Below, in pieces: positions 7,409-14,649 of a stretch of 32,910 bases of DNA. The stretch's first letter is position 1; each line of letters opens with the position of its first letter. Under the pieces are notes generated by a model. That model was given only the letters and a program-made list of their open reading frames with translations, was not told where the DNA came from and searched no databases. The stretch comes from Bacteroidales bacterium (GTDB lineage Bacteria; Bacteroidota; Bacteroidia; Bacteroidales; UBA4181), in NCBI GenBank assembly GCA_031273395.1, contig JAISRX010000289.1:1-32910 (forward strand), written 5' to 3'. Position numbers and translations under genes: made by a program.

Positions 7409-8137
7409 ATGGGAAAGGAAAAAGAGATAGGAATAGATCACATATATGTGGTTCATGCACCGCAAGGGTATGAACAGCATGCTGTGCGACTACAGAGTAT
7501 CCTTACTGGTCAATATGAATTTGACTACGAAATATTGGAGAAGGACAGGGAAGAATTAATTGACACCTATTTTGTTCCCGACATTCGTCAAATACTTGGA
7601 CGGGGAGCGCTTATGTGTACACTCAATCATATCCTCTTCTATGAATTAATGATCAGTAATGGCGATCGGCTGGCGCTCATTTTGGAAGACGATCCTTGTT
7701 TTTCAAGGAATTTTATAGCACAATTGCAGCAAATAATCCTTGAAGCCGAGGCATTACCCGATGGTTTTTTTATTTCACTGGAAAATTCCGGACTCAAATT
7801 TCCCCCAAAAAAGATACTTCAAAAAGACAGGCATCTTTATCCGGCAAGTTCCCCCAGATGTGCCGGAGCTTATCTTTTAGATATAACAGCTGCAAAAAAC
7901 ATCATGCGTTGGTTGTCGAATCGGAAATGCGATCAAGTCATAGACTTTTGGTTTAACACGCTGATGGAAGAAAATGTTTTCACCATGTATTGGGCGCATC
8001 CGCCTTTTGTAGAACAAGCTTCACTCAATGGAAAAATGCATTCAACCATGTCATCCAAACAGCAAAGCACGACAAGACGCATTAGTTGGATAGCACAAAA
8101 GTTGTATAAAACCCACATATTACCATTTTTCCGATAA
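7409..8137 (+). CDS. Glycosyltransferase family 25-like (LPS biosynthesis)
   Basis: The 242-residue protein fits glycosyltransferase family 25, enzymes that add sugars (often galactose) to lipooligosaccharide or capsule. Typical features are the N-terminal IDHIYVVHAPQG with RLQSIL after it, GRGALMCTLNHILFYELM (residues 65-82), the acidic nucleotide-sugar motif LALILEDDP (88-96), and CAGAYLLDITAAKNIM (about 147-162). No membrane span or signal peptide is seen, so it probably works on the cytoplasmic face. It is the first gene of an AT-richer group of glycosyltransferases on the plus strand; the next frame starts seven bases after its stop and is a gene remnant. The sugar and acceptor are not predictable. 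Confidence 0.85.
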   Translation: MGKEKEIGIDHIYVVHAPQGYEQHAVRLQSILTGQYEFDYEILEKDREELIDTYFVPDIRQILGRGALMCTLNHILFYELMISNGDRLALILEDDPCFSRNFIAQLQQIILEAEALPDGFFISLENSGLKFPPKKILQKDRHLYPASSPRCAGAYLLDITAAKNIMRWLSNRKCDQVIDFWFNTLMEENVFTMYWAHPPFVEQASLNGKMHSTMSSKQQSTTRRISWIAQKLYKTHILPFFR

Positions 8138-8143
8138 ATTACC

Positions 8144-8296
8144 ATGAAAGTGACCGGTTTTAGTTTTATTCACAATGCCGTACAATGCGACTATCCGATT
8201 GTAGAAGCCATTCAATGGAAATATAAATTGAAGTTGTGGATAGAGAAATATACCGGCTATCTTATTTTTGAATATAAAAATTACAGGATTATCTAA
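8144..8296 (+). pseudogene. Internally deleted glycosyltransferase remnant (50 codons)
   Basis: An open frame of 50 codons runs from ATG 8144 to TAA 8296. Its beginning, MKVTGFSFIHNAVQCDYPIV, is the conserved opening of a Bacteroidota glycosyltransferase family of several hundred residues, and its end, YLIFEYKNYRII, looks like the closing segment of the same family. The catalytic middle is missing. I read it as a remnant of an in-frame internal deletion joining the two ends near codons 23-26. It sits in line between two intact glycosyltransferases and could still be translated, but it cannot be a working enzyme. The assignment of the two ends to one family is from memory of the family, not from an alignment. 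Confidence 0.6.
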
Positions 8297-8310
8297 ACAA
8301 ATATACACAC

Positions 8311-9195
8311 ATGAGAGACAAGAATCCTTTAATATCCATTGTATTATGCACGTATAACGGCGAACGGTTTCTGAAGGAACAAATGGACAGCCTGCTGGGG
8401 CAAACGTACACCAATTTGGAAGTGATCATCGTGGACGATCATTCGCAGGATGGCACGCCTGAAATACTCAGAAAATATGCCGGAGCGCATCCCAACATCA
8501 GATTGTTCTTCAACGAACACAACATCGGCTTCAATGCCAATTTTGAAAAAGGACTGCGGCTTGCGCAAGGAGAATATATCGCCATTTCGGATCAGGATGA
8601 TATTTGGAGACCTGACAAGATCGCATTTCTGTTGAATTGCATCGGAGACGGTTTGCTGGTGTATTCCGATTCCATTCTGATTGACAGGGACGGGAATCCT
8701 GTAGGGCGCAACAATCTGCATCGAAAACGGCTTTATGTCGGCGGAGACCCCCGCGCATTCATACTGGTCAATAACGTATCGGGACATTCCGTGTTGCTCA
8801 AACGAACCTTGTTAGATATAGCGTTTCCCCTGCCCCCTCATTGCGTCTATGACTGGTGGTTGGGTCTTGTGGCAACCAACGAGAAAAAAATACGGGCAAC
8901 AAAAGAAGCTTTGACTTATTACCGGCAACATAATAACAACACATCGGTGGTACTTTGGAATAAGCGGCTTCAGCTATTATTCCTTAGAGATTGGACTAAA
9001 GACATTTTGACGTTGGAAGGTTTACAGCACCGTTCGTTTTTTGAAAAATTGCATGTGTTGATCCGACAACATACCCGTCACTACTGGGATTTGAGATTGT
9101 TGTTCTTTTTAGTGGCGCATTGGAAGATATTGACCTGCAACACCGACCGCAAGGCGCTATCAAGACTGAATATCGTAAGGAAAATTTGTATATGA
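8311..9195 (+). CDS. Glycosyltransferase family 2
   Basis: The 294-residue protein has a GT-A fold family 2 domain at residues 7 to about 220: ISIVLCTYNGERFLKEQMDS (9-28), VIIVDDHSQDGTPEIL (38-53) and the metal and nucleotide-binding ISDQDDIWRPDKI (92-104). This DQDD type is common among rhamnosyl- and other transferases that build O-antigen or capsule. The C-terminal part has hydrophobic aromatic stretches (LRLLFFLVAHW near 265-275) suggesting membrane association rather than a true spanning segment. Its stop overlaps the next gene's ATG in ATGA, a sign of coupled translation. Donor sugar and acceptor are unknown. Confidence 0.9.
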   Translation: MRDKNPLISIVLCTYNGERFLKEQMDSLLGQTYTNLEVIIVDDHSQDGTPEILRKYAGAHPNIRLFFNEHNIGFNANFEKGLRLAQGEYIAISDQDDIWRPDKIAFLLNCIGDGLLVYSDSILIDRDGNPVGRNNLHRKRLYVGGDPRAFILVNNVSGHSVLLKRTLLDIAFPLPPHCVYDWWLGLVATNEKKIRATKEALTYYRQHNNNTSVVLWNKRLQLLFLRDWTKDILTLEGLQHRSFFEKLHVLIRQHTRHYWDLRLLFFLVAHWKILTCNTDRKALSRLNIVRKICI

Positions 9196-9953
9196 AGAAA
9201 ATGGAGGTAAGTGCAGTATTGATTGTCAAGAACGAGGCACACCATCTCCGGAGAATCCTGCCTGCACTTGCGTGGTGTGATGAGACGGTGATCATCGACG
9301 ATTTTAGCGACGATGATACATTGTCGGTATGCAAGGATTTCGGTTGCAGGATATTTCAACACAAGCTGGAAGGTTTTGGCGCGCAAAAACAGCTCGGCGT
9401 GCAGCAAGCCACGCACGACTGGATACTGAGCATAGATGCGGATGAAGCGTTTTCACCGGATCTGATCGACGAAATACGGCAAATCCTTCCCGCTACGAAT
9501 GAAGATACCGGCGGATATGCCATTCGCAGGAAACACATGTTTATGGGTAAAGTATTTCATCACAGCATGGAAAGCCGGAAATTCTATCTCCGTCTCTTTA
9601 ACCGTCAAAAAGCCGGTTTTAACGACGCAAAAGTCCATGAAACCGTGGAGACCGTTTATAAAGTAGCGCATCTGAAAAATTTTTTCATTCATTACAGTTT
9701 TGACAATATCGACCATTATTTGAGAAAACAAAACTTTTACACCTCTATCGCGGCTGAGGAATATTACCAAAAGGGAAAACAAAAAAACATGCTGGTGGTC
9801 CTGCTGACCACTCCTTTTGTCTTTCTCCAGCGCTATATTTTACATCTGAACATACTGGAAGGGATGCCGGGATTTGCATGGGCGCTGTTCCAATGCTGGT
9901 TCCGGACGGTAAAATACATGAAATTGTTTGAGAAAACACACTATAAACCATAA
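9192..9953 (+). CDS. Glycosyltransferase family 2, WaaE/KdtX-like
   Basis: From the ATG at 9192, which overlaps the preceding stop by four bases, the protein has 253 residues. An upstream start at 9120 in the same frame would lie inside the preceding gene and is not needed. It matches the WaaE/KdtX branch of family 2, which adds a hexose to the inner core of lipopolysaccharide: VSAVLIVKNEAHHLRRIL (6-23), ETVIIDDFSDDDT (31-43), GFGAQKQLGVQQA (61-73), the catalytic SIDADEAFSPDL (80-91), and a C-terminal amphipathic RYILHLNILEGMPGFAWA region. The position in a glycosyltransferase cluster supports a role in lipopolysaccharide or capsule assembly. The exact linkage is not known. Confidence 0.88.
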   Translation: MKKMEVSAVLIVKNEAHHLRRILPALAWCDETVIIDDFSDDDTLSVCKDFGCRIFQHKLEGFGAQKQLGVQQATHDWILSIDADEAFSPDLIDEIRQILPATNEDTGGYAIRRKHMFMGKVFHHSMESRKFYLRLFNRQKAGFNDAKVHETVETVYKVAHLKNFFIHYSFDNIDHYLRKQNFYTSIAAEEYYQKGKQKNMLVVLLTTPFVFLQRYILHLNILEGMPGFAWALFQCWFRTVKYMKLFEKTHYKP

Positions 9954-9957
9954 AACC

Positions 9958-10836
9958 ATGAATCTGTTATACTTTACCGTTGGTGATGCCGTGCATCATC
10001 ATTATCAGTGTCACTTTTCAATTCTTTCCTTTCTGTCTCAAGGCAATATTGATCGGATTTATGTTTACACCGATTGTCCGGACTTTTATAAAACTCTGGG
10101 AACCAAGGTAACATTGATCGAGATCAACCGGAAAATGCTTCAGGAATGGCGTGGCGCCTACGATTTCTTTTGGAGGATTAAGATCAAACTGCTGGAAGAT
10201 GTTTGCCGGAAATATGCCCCGCCGTCCATCATTTATTTGGACACGGACACCTTTTTGTACCGTCCCTCGCAAACATTGTCGGGAGGATTGAGTGCAGGGA
10301 ACGCATACATGCATGAAAATGAAGGGCGGTTGTGCGATATGAAACATACGCCACGGCTGATGTGGAAACAGATCAATAACAAGACGTTCGGAGGCGTCCG
10401 CATGAGGGAAGACCTGAACATGTGGAATGCCGGGGTGGTGGCTCTGCCGCACGAAAAACAGCAGGACGTCCTGCGATTGGCTGTCGAAATATGCGACGAC
10501 ATGTGCAAGGCAAACGTTACCAGAAGGCTGATCGAACAGTATGCCTTGTCGGTAGCGCTGCAAAGCGTTTATGCGCTGCTTCCGGCAAACGGTATAATCG
10601 GTCATTACTGGGCAAACAAGGACGGATGGAACAAGGTTATTGTCGACTTTCTACTGCAAGCCCACATGAAAGGAAGGTTGCAGGAAGAGATGATCGAGGC
10701 GCTGGCTCATTTTAATTTTGAAGGGTACCCCATTGCTGTTCCCGTCAGCAATACACAACGCCGGCTGACACGGTTGCTCTGTCGTCTTTTCCCCGACAGG
10801 AAAGCGCAATGGCTCACATGCGGGCAAGTTTTTTGA
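9958..10836 (+). CDS. Putative glycosyltransferase with DxD motif
   Basis: From the ATG at 9958, four bases after the previous stop, the protein has 292 residues. A longer frame beginning at 9928 overlaps the upstream gene and is less likely. The central IIYLDTDTFLYRP (91-103) is the DxD nucleotide-sugar and metal site of GT-A glycosyltransferases, followed by NMWNAGVVALP (about 159-169), the order seen in family 8-like enzymes. The opening NLLYFTVGDAVHHHYQCHFS is typical of a Bacteroidota family usually annotated as hypothetical or glycosyltransferase. It closes the four-gene cluster. The following 213 bases have no gene and then carry the tRNA-tuf promoter. Confidence 0.75.
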   Translation: MNLLYFTVGDAVHHHYQCHFSILSFLSQGNIDRIYVYTDCPDFYKTLGTKVTLIEINRKMLQEWRGAYDFFWRIKIKLLEDVCRKYAPPSIIYLDTDTFLYRPSQTLSGGLSAGNAYMHENEGRLCDMKHTPRLMWKQINNKTFGGVRMREDLNMWNAGVVALPHEKQQDVLRLAVEICDDMCKANVTRRLIEQYALSVALQSVYALLPANGIIGHYWANKDGWNKVIVDFLLQAHMKGRLQEEMIEALAHFNFEGYPIAVPVSNTQRRLTRLLCRLFPDRKAQWLTCGQVF

Positions 10837-10936
10837 CGTTCCGATCAGGTCCTTCCTGCAGGGTACCTGACAGCATGCAGCCATCGGAAAATTCCGTTCG
10901 GATGAAAAATATTTTCAAGAAAATTTATTAAAACTA

Positions 10937-10966
10937 TTGTGGATTAGAAAAAAATCCTTACCTTTG
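10937..10966 (+). promoter_or_regulatory. Promoter of the tRNA-tuf-secE-nusG operon
   Basis: TTG (10937-10939), 19 bases, then TACCTTTG (10959-10966) is an exact Bacteroidota-type promoter. Transcription should begin near 10972, leaving a leader of about 80 bases before the first tRNA. No other promoter of this quality is visible up to nusG, so one transcript probably covers four tRNAs, tuf, tRNA-Trp, secE and nusG. Confidence 0.75.
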
Positions 10967-11050
10967 CGCACTCGTTTTTTGAAGTATTGTTCATAAGTAT
11001 GTCGGAAAAAGGGATGTGCGAGGTGAATTCGACCGTCAAACCGAGATTAC

Positions 11051-11124
11051 GCCGGTGTAGCTCAGTTGGCCAGAGCAGCTGATTTGTAATCAGCTGGTCG
11101 GGGGTTCGAATCCCTCCACCGGCT
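11051..11124 (+). tRNA. tRNA-Thr (anticodon TGT)
   Basis: The 74-base cloverleaf has acceptor stem GCCGGTG/CACCGGC, anticodon arm GCTGA-TTTGTAA-TCAGC (TGT) and T arm GGGGG-TTCGAAT-CCCTC. No CCA is encoded. It is the first of four tRNAs before tuf, in the order Thr-Tyr-Gly-Thr that is also found before tufB in enterobacteria. Confidence 0.96.
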
Positions 11125-11186
11125 CGAAAGTTCTTTGTATTGAAGTAAAAATTTTTGAAATTTTCCGGAAGGAAACAGTCATTTTC

Positions 11187-11269
11187 GGGGAGATTCCAGA
11201 GCGGTCAAATGGGGCAGACTGTAAATCTGTTGGTTCACACCTTCGGAGGTTCGATTCCTCCTCTCCCCA
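11187..11269 (+). tRNA. tRNA-Tyr (anticodon GTA)
   Basis: The 83-base sequence is a class II tRNA with the long variable arm expected for tyrosine. Acceptor stem GGGGAGA/TCTCCCC, anticodon arm CAGA-CTGTAAA-TCTG (GTA), T arm GGAGG-TTCGATT-CCTCC, discriminator A. CCA is not encoded. Confidence 0.96.
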
Positions 11270-11292
11270 CCCGATTTCAAAAACGGATACAA

Positions 11293-11365
11293 GCGGGAGT
11301 AGCTCAGTTGGTAGAGCATAACCCTTCCAAGGTTAGGGTCGCGGGTTCGAGTCTCGTCTCCCGCT
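11293..11365 (+). tRNA. tRNA-Gly (anticodon TCC)
   Basis: The 73-base cloverleaf has acceptor stem GCGGGAG/CTCCCGC, anticodon arm TAACC-CTTCCAA-GGTTA (TCC) and T arm GCGGG-TTCGAGT-CTCGT. It differs in anticodon and sequence from the tRNA-Gly(CCC) at 6623-6695. CCA is not encoded. Confidence 0.96.
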
Positions 11366-11376
11366 CAATATTCGCC

Positions 11377-11448
11377 GCCGATGTAGCTCAGAGGTAGAGC
11401 ACTTCCTTGGTAAGGAAGGGGTCATGGGTTCAATTCCCATCATTGGCT
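11377..11448 (+). tRNA. tRNA-Thr (anticodon GGT)
   Basis: The 72-base cloverleaf has acceptor stem GCCGATG/CATTGGC with one G-T pair, anticodon arm CTTCC-TTGGTAA-GGAAG (GGT) and T arm ATGGG-TTCAATT-CCCAT. It ends 74 bases before tuf. CCA is not encoded. Confidence 0.96.
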
Positions 11449-11522
11449 CTGAAAATGAGTTATATTGTAAATAATTGTAAATATCATCTTTTTAAAAACC
11501 TATATTTTAATTTTATATCATC

Positions 11523-12710
11523 ATGGCAAAAGAAAAATTTGACAGGTCTAAACCGCACGTGAACATCGGAACCATCGGTCACGTAGATCACGGTAAAACA
11601 ACCCTTACCGCAGCCATCACCCAAGTGTTGGCAAAAAAAGGATTGTCGGAAGTTCGTTCTTTCGATTCGATTGACAATGCTCCCGAAGAAAAAGAAAGGG
11701 GTATCACCATTAACACGGCGCATATCGAATACCAGACGGCTGCGCGCCACTATGCGCACGTTGACTGTCCGGGTCACGCCGACTATGTGAAGAACATGGT
11801 AACGGGCGCGGCGCAGATGGACGGAGCCATCATCGTTGTTGCCGCTACCGACGGAGCAATGCCCCAAACCCGCGAACATATCCTGCTCGCCCGTCAGGTG
11901 AACGTCCCGAAAATCGTTGTCTTCATGAACAAGGTTGACTTGGTGGACGACCCCGAAATTCTCGACCTTGTGGAACTGGACATGCGCGATTTGCTGAGTT
12001 TCTACCAGTATGACGGCGACAATGTTCCCATCATCCGCGGCTCTGCACTGGGCGGGCTGAACGGAGAACCCGAATGGGAAGAAAAAATCATGGAACTGAT
12101 GGACGCCGTGGATACCTACATCCCCATCCCTCCGCGCGACAATGAAAAACCGTTCCTGATGCCGGTGGAAGACGTTTTCTCCATCACCGGACGCGGTACG
12201 GTAGCCACGGGGCGTATTGAAACGGGAGTGGTGAATACCGGCGACGAAATGGAAATCATCGGGCTGGGCGCCGAAAAGTTGAAAACCGTCATCACCGGCG
12301 TCGAAATGTTCCGCAAGATACTCGACAGAGGTGAAGCCGGCGATAACGTAGGGCTGCTGTTGCGCGGTATCGACAAAAAAGAAATCAAGCGCGGTCAGGT
12401 AATAGCCAAACCGGGTTCCATCACGCCGCATACCAAGTTCAAAGCCGAAGTGTATGTGTTGAAGAAAGAAGAAGGCGGACGCCACACACCTTTCCACAAC
12501 AAATACCGTCCGCAGTTCTATCTCCGTACGCTGGACGTAACGGGAGAAATCAGCCTTCCGGAAGGTCGCGAAATGGTAATGCCGGGCGACAATGTCACCA
12601 TTATCGTTGAATTGATCTATCCGGTAGCTATCAATCAAGGGTTGCGTTTCGCTATCCGCGAAGGCGGCCGCACGGTAGGCGCCGGTCAGGTAATTGAAAT
12701 TCTCGAATAA
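11523..12710 (+). CDS. tuf: Translation elongation factor Tu
   Basis: The 395-residue EF-Tu is complete. It carries aminoacyl-tRNA to the ribosomal A site as a GTP complex. The G domain has GHVDHGKTT (about 19-27), the switch region RGITINTAH (about 60-68), DCPGH (about 82-86) and NKVD (about 137-140); domains 2 and 3 follow ([14 protein letters not shown], and [14 protein letters not shown]) and the protein ends in the usual [10 protein letters not shown]. It is transcribed with the four upstream tRNAs. A hairpin 20 bases after its stop could reduce read-through into tRNA-Trp, secE and nusG. Codon use is G/C-richer than in the neighbouring glycosyltransferase island. Confidence 0.99.
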   Translation: MAKEKFDRSKPHVNIGTIGHVDHGKTTLTAAITQVLAKKGLSEVRSFDSIDNAPEEKERGITINTAHIEYQTAARHYAHVDCPGHADYVKNMVTGAAQMDGAIIVVAATDGAMPQTREHILLARQVNVPKIVVFMNKVDLVDDPEILDLVELDMRDLLSFYQYDGDNVPIIRGSALGGLNGEPEWEEKIMELMDAVDTYIPIPPRDNEKPFLMPVEDVFSITGRGTVATGRIETGVVNTGDEMEIIGLGAEKLKTVITGVEMFRKILDRGEAGDNVGLLLRGIDKKEIKRGQVIAKPGSITPHTKFKAEVYVLKKEEGGRHTPFHNKYRPQFYLRTLDVTGEISLPEGREMVMPGDNVTIIVELIYPVAINQGLRFAIREGGRTVGAGQVIEILE

Positions 12711-12730
12711 GCATATCAATGCATATCTTT

Positions 12731-12763
12731 GAACTTCGGTGGTGAAATACCCGCCCGAAGTTC
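12731..12763 (+). terminator. Hairpin downstream of tuf, possible attenuating terminator
   Basis: GAACTTCGG and its inverse CCGAAGTTC form a nine-base-pair stem with a 15-base loop, followed by ATTTATTCTTTT. The T-rich tail fits an intrinsic terminator. Because tRNA-Trp, secE and nusG lie just beyond without an obvious new promoter, it may terminate only partially, or act as a processing site. Confidence 0.55.
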
Positions 12764-12786
12764 ATTTATTCTTTTCAATCGGACAG

Positions 12787-12857
12787 AGGAGTGTAGTTCA
12801 AGGGCAGAATAGCGGTCTCCAAAACCGTTGATGGGAGTTCGAATCTCTCCACTCCTG
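12787..12857 (+). tRNA. tRNA-Trp (anticodon CCA)
   Basis: The 71-base cloverleaf has acceptor stem AGGAGTG/CACTCCT, anticodon arm GCGGT-CTCCAAA-ACCGT (anticodon CCA), T arm GGGAG-TTCGAAT-CTCTC and discriminator G as required by tryptophanyl-tRNA synthetase. Its place between tuf and secE is the standard Bacteroidota position. Confidence 0.96.
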
Positions 12858-12873
12858 CAAAACCGTCGTAACA

Positions 12874-13065
12874 ATGAATAAGATAATCACTTACTTAAAG
12901 GAAACATATACCGAACTGATTCACAAGGTAAGCTGGCCCTCATGGGCTGACTTGCAGAACAGTTCGGTGGTGGTGCTGGTTGCCTCGCTGATCATAGCGG
13001 TCATCGTCTTTGCCATGGATTTCAGTTTTGGACATTTGTTTGATTTCATATACAAGATTTTTTAA
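12874..13065 (+). CDS. secE: Preprotein translocase subunit SecE
   Basis: The 63-residue protein is the short, single-span SecE that clamps SecY in the inner-membrane translocon. Residues 1-28 form the amphipathic cytoplasmic helix with the conserved KVSWPSWADL (about 18-27), and one membrane segment (VVVLVASLIIAVIVFAMDF, about 32-50) follows. The ATG lies 17 bases after tRNA-Trp, and nusG begins 18 bases downstream. Confidence 0.95.
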   Translation: MNKIITYLKETYTELIHKVSWPSWADLQNSSVVVLVASLIIAVIVFAMDFSFGHLFDFIYKIF

Positions 13066-13082
13066 CGTCTAACAGGATCGAA

Positions 13083-13649
13083 ATGAGTGAAACGGGAAAA
13101 AAATGGTATGTACTGAGGGCTGTAGGGGGTCAGGAAAAAAGCATCAAGGAATACATCGAAAGCGAAATAGCCGCAAGAGGATGGTCTAACTATGTTTCAC
13201 AGGTGCTGATCCCTGCCGAAAAAGTATATCAGATCAAAAACGGGAAAAAGGTAAGCCGCGAGCGCACGTTTTTTCCGGGTTATATCATCATAGAAGCAGA
13301 ACTTCAGGGAGAAATGATACACATGTTGCGCAACGTAACGGGTGTGTCGGGATTTCTGGAAGAAGAACGCATCGTAAACGGCGTGCGTAAAAAAATACCC
13401 GTTCCGTTGCGTCCGGCGGAGGTGAACCGCATCCTCGGCAAAGTGGATGAACTCGCCGCAAGCGAAGAAGAACTCGAAGTGGCTTTCTATGCAGGCGAAG
13501 CGGTAAAAGTGATCGACGGACCTTTCAACAGTTTCTCCGGTATCATCGAAGAAGTAAATGAAGAACAGAAGAAAATCAAGGTCATGGTAAAGATTTTCGG
13601 ACGCCAGACGCCGCTCGAACTGAATTTCATGCAGGTAGAAAAAGTCTGA
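13083..13649 (+). CDS. nusG: Transcription termination/antitermination protein NusG
   Basis: The 188-residue protein has the NGN domain (KKWYVLRAVGGQEKSIKEYI, residues about 6-25; FFPGYIIIEAEL about 63-74) that binds the RNA polymerase clamp and a C-terminal KOW domain (VKVIDGPFNSFSGIIEEV, about 141-158; ending LNFMQVEKV) that contacts Rho or ribosomal protein uS10. It is complete and without insertions. In most bacteria rplK, rplA, rplJ, rplL and rpoBC follow at once; here the next bases are a dispersed repeat and a convergent miaA, so the gene is the end of its operon. Confidence 0.97.
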   Translation: MSETGKKWYVLRAVGGQEKSIKEYIESEIAARGWSNYVSQVLIPAEKVYQIKNGKKVSRERTFFPGYIIIEAELQGEMIHMLRNVTGVSGFLEEERIVNGVRKKIPVPLRPAEVNRILGKVDELAASEEELEVAFYAGEAVKVIDGPFNSFSGIIEEVNEEQKKIKVMVKIFGRQTPLELNFMQVEKV

Positions 13650-13663
13650 CACAGGAACGGGAT

Positions 13664-13695
13664 ATGCATCACCGCGGGTGTAGCGAAGCGCAACC
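13664..13695 (+). repeat. GCATCACC dispersed repeat at the nusG/miaA junction
   Basis: ATGCATCACCGCGGGTGTAG followed by CGAAGCGCAACC is nearly identical (about two differences in 32 bases) to 32622-32653, and a diverged copy is at 7077. It fills the gap between the nusG stop and the miaA 3' end, where the ribosomal protein genes would be expected. Confidence 0.75.
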
Positions 13696-13698
13696 TGC

Positions 13699-13732
13699 GG
13701 ACACAGGCGAAGGCGGTATTCAGCCTGTGTCC
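13699..13732. terminator. Hairpin shared by the convergent nusG and miaA
   Basis: GGACACAGGC and its exact inverse GCCTGTGTCC form a ten-base-pair stem around a 14-base loop. It overlaps the last codons of miaA and follows nusG by 50 bases, so it can fold in transcripts from either side. There is no T tract, so an intrinsic terminator is likely but not certain. Confidence 0.5.
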
Positions 13733-14649
13733 GGTCGGCGCCCTGCTGTGGTCATGAGGCTGAGTATCGCAGGCAGTGCGCGGTCGGGGTGTATCCACCG
13801 CATTTCACGGTCGCGGGCAAGCCACGTGAGTTGTCGTTTGGCATAACGCCGGGTGTTTCGGCGGATCAGCCCGATTGCCGTTTCCAGATTGCATGCGCCG
13901 TCTATATGGGCGAACAGTTCCTTGTAGCCTACTGTGTTCAGGGCGTTGAGATGACGAAACGGATAGAGGTTTTCCGCTTCCTGCAGCCATCCCTTTTGCA
14001 TCATGACGTCCGTGCGGCGGTTGATCTGTTCGAACAGTTCTTCACGCGGGCGGTTAAGCGCTATTTTTACCGTGGTGAACGGGCGGTGACGCTGCCTGTC
14101 CGTAAGAAACGACGAATAGGGACGTCCGGTCTGCAAACTCACCTCTATGGCTTTCATGATGCGTTTGTGGTTGCGCAGATCCACCCTGGCATAATGCTCC
14201 GGATCAAGCCTTTTCAATTGCCTGCGCAAATATTCGATCCCTTCCGTTTCAAACCATCCCGCGACAATATGCCGGACGTCGGGATCCACTGCAGGAAAAT
14301 CGTCAATGCCTTTCACCACCGCCTCCATGTAAAGTCCCGATCCTCCCGTCATCACCACTGCCGGGTATTTTCCGAACAGGCGGTCGAGCAACGCCAGACA
14401 TTCCTGCTCGAACATGCTGACGTTGTAGTAATGGTGAATGGAAAGGTTTCCGATGAAGTGATGCTTTGCCGCCGCGAGTTCCTGCTCGTCGGGTACGGCG
14501 GTACCGATACGCATTTCACGATACATCTGTCGCGAATCGCACGAAATGATTTCTGTTTTCAGGCTGTTTGCCGCTTCAATGGCTACCCTTGTTTTACCGA
14601 TGGCTGTGGGACCGGCAATCACCAGTAAAACCGGCTTTTCCGGCGTCAT
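13720..14649 (-). CDS. miaA: tRNA dimethylallyltransferase
   Basis: MiaA adds a dimethylallyl group to A37 of tRNAs reading UNN codons. The 309-residue protein has the P-loop GPTAIGKT (13-20), the catalytic and binding segment ISCDSRQMYREM (about 36-47), MTGGSGLYMEA (about 98-108), and KRQLTWLARD near the C-terminus. I start it at the ATG 14649, which shares its A with the TGA stop of ppiD (TGATG), rather than at the TTG one codon earlier; this implies coupled translation. The last ten or so residues (TTAGRRPDTG) are encoded by the hairpin next to the dispersed repeat and extend past the usual end, so the stop codon was probably supplied by a rearrangement. Confidence 0.95.
   Translation of the reverse strand: MTPEKPVLLVIAGPTAIGKTRVAIEAANSLKTEIISCDSRQMYREMRIGTAVPDEQELAAAKHHFIGNLSIHHYYNVSMFEQECLALLDRLFGKYPAVVMTGGSGLYMEAVVKGIDDFPAVDPDVRHIVAGWFETEGIEYLRRQLKRLDPEHYARVDLRNHKRIMKAIEVSLQTGRPYSSFLTDRQRHRPFTTVKIALNRPREELFEQINRRTDVMMQKGWLQEAENLYPFRHLNALNTVGYKELFAHIDGACNLETAIGLIRRNTRRYAKRQLTWLARDREMRWIHPDRALPAILSLMTTAGRRPDTG

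Noticed and set aside
7051-7473. Open frame of 140 codons before the glycosyltransferases
   Set aside because: Its first two thirds are repeat DNA (families described at 7077 and 7157) and it overlaps the start of the GT25 gene.
10837-11050. Small gene between the glycosyltransferases and tRNA-Thr
   Set aside because: Only an 18-codon frame is present; the segment is better explained as the promoter and leader of the tRNA-tuf operon.
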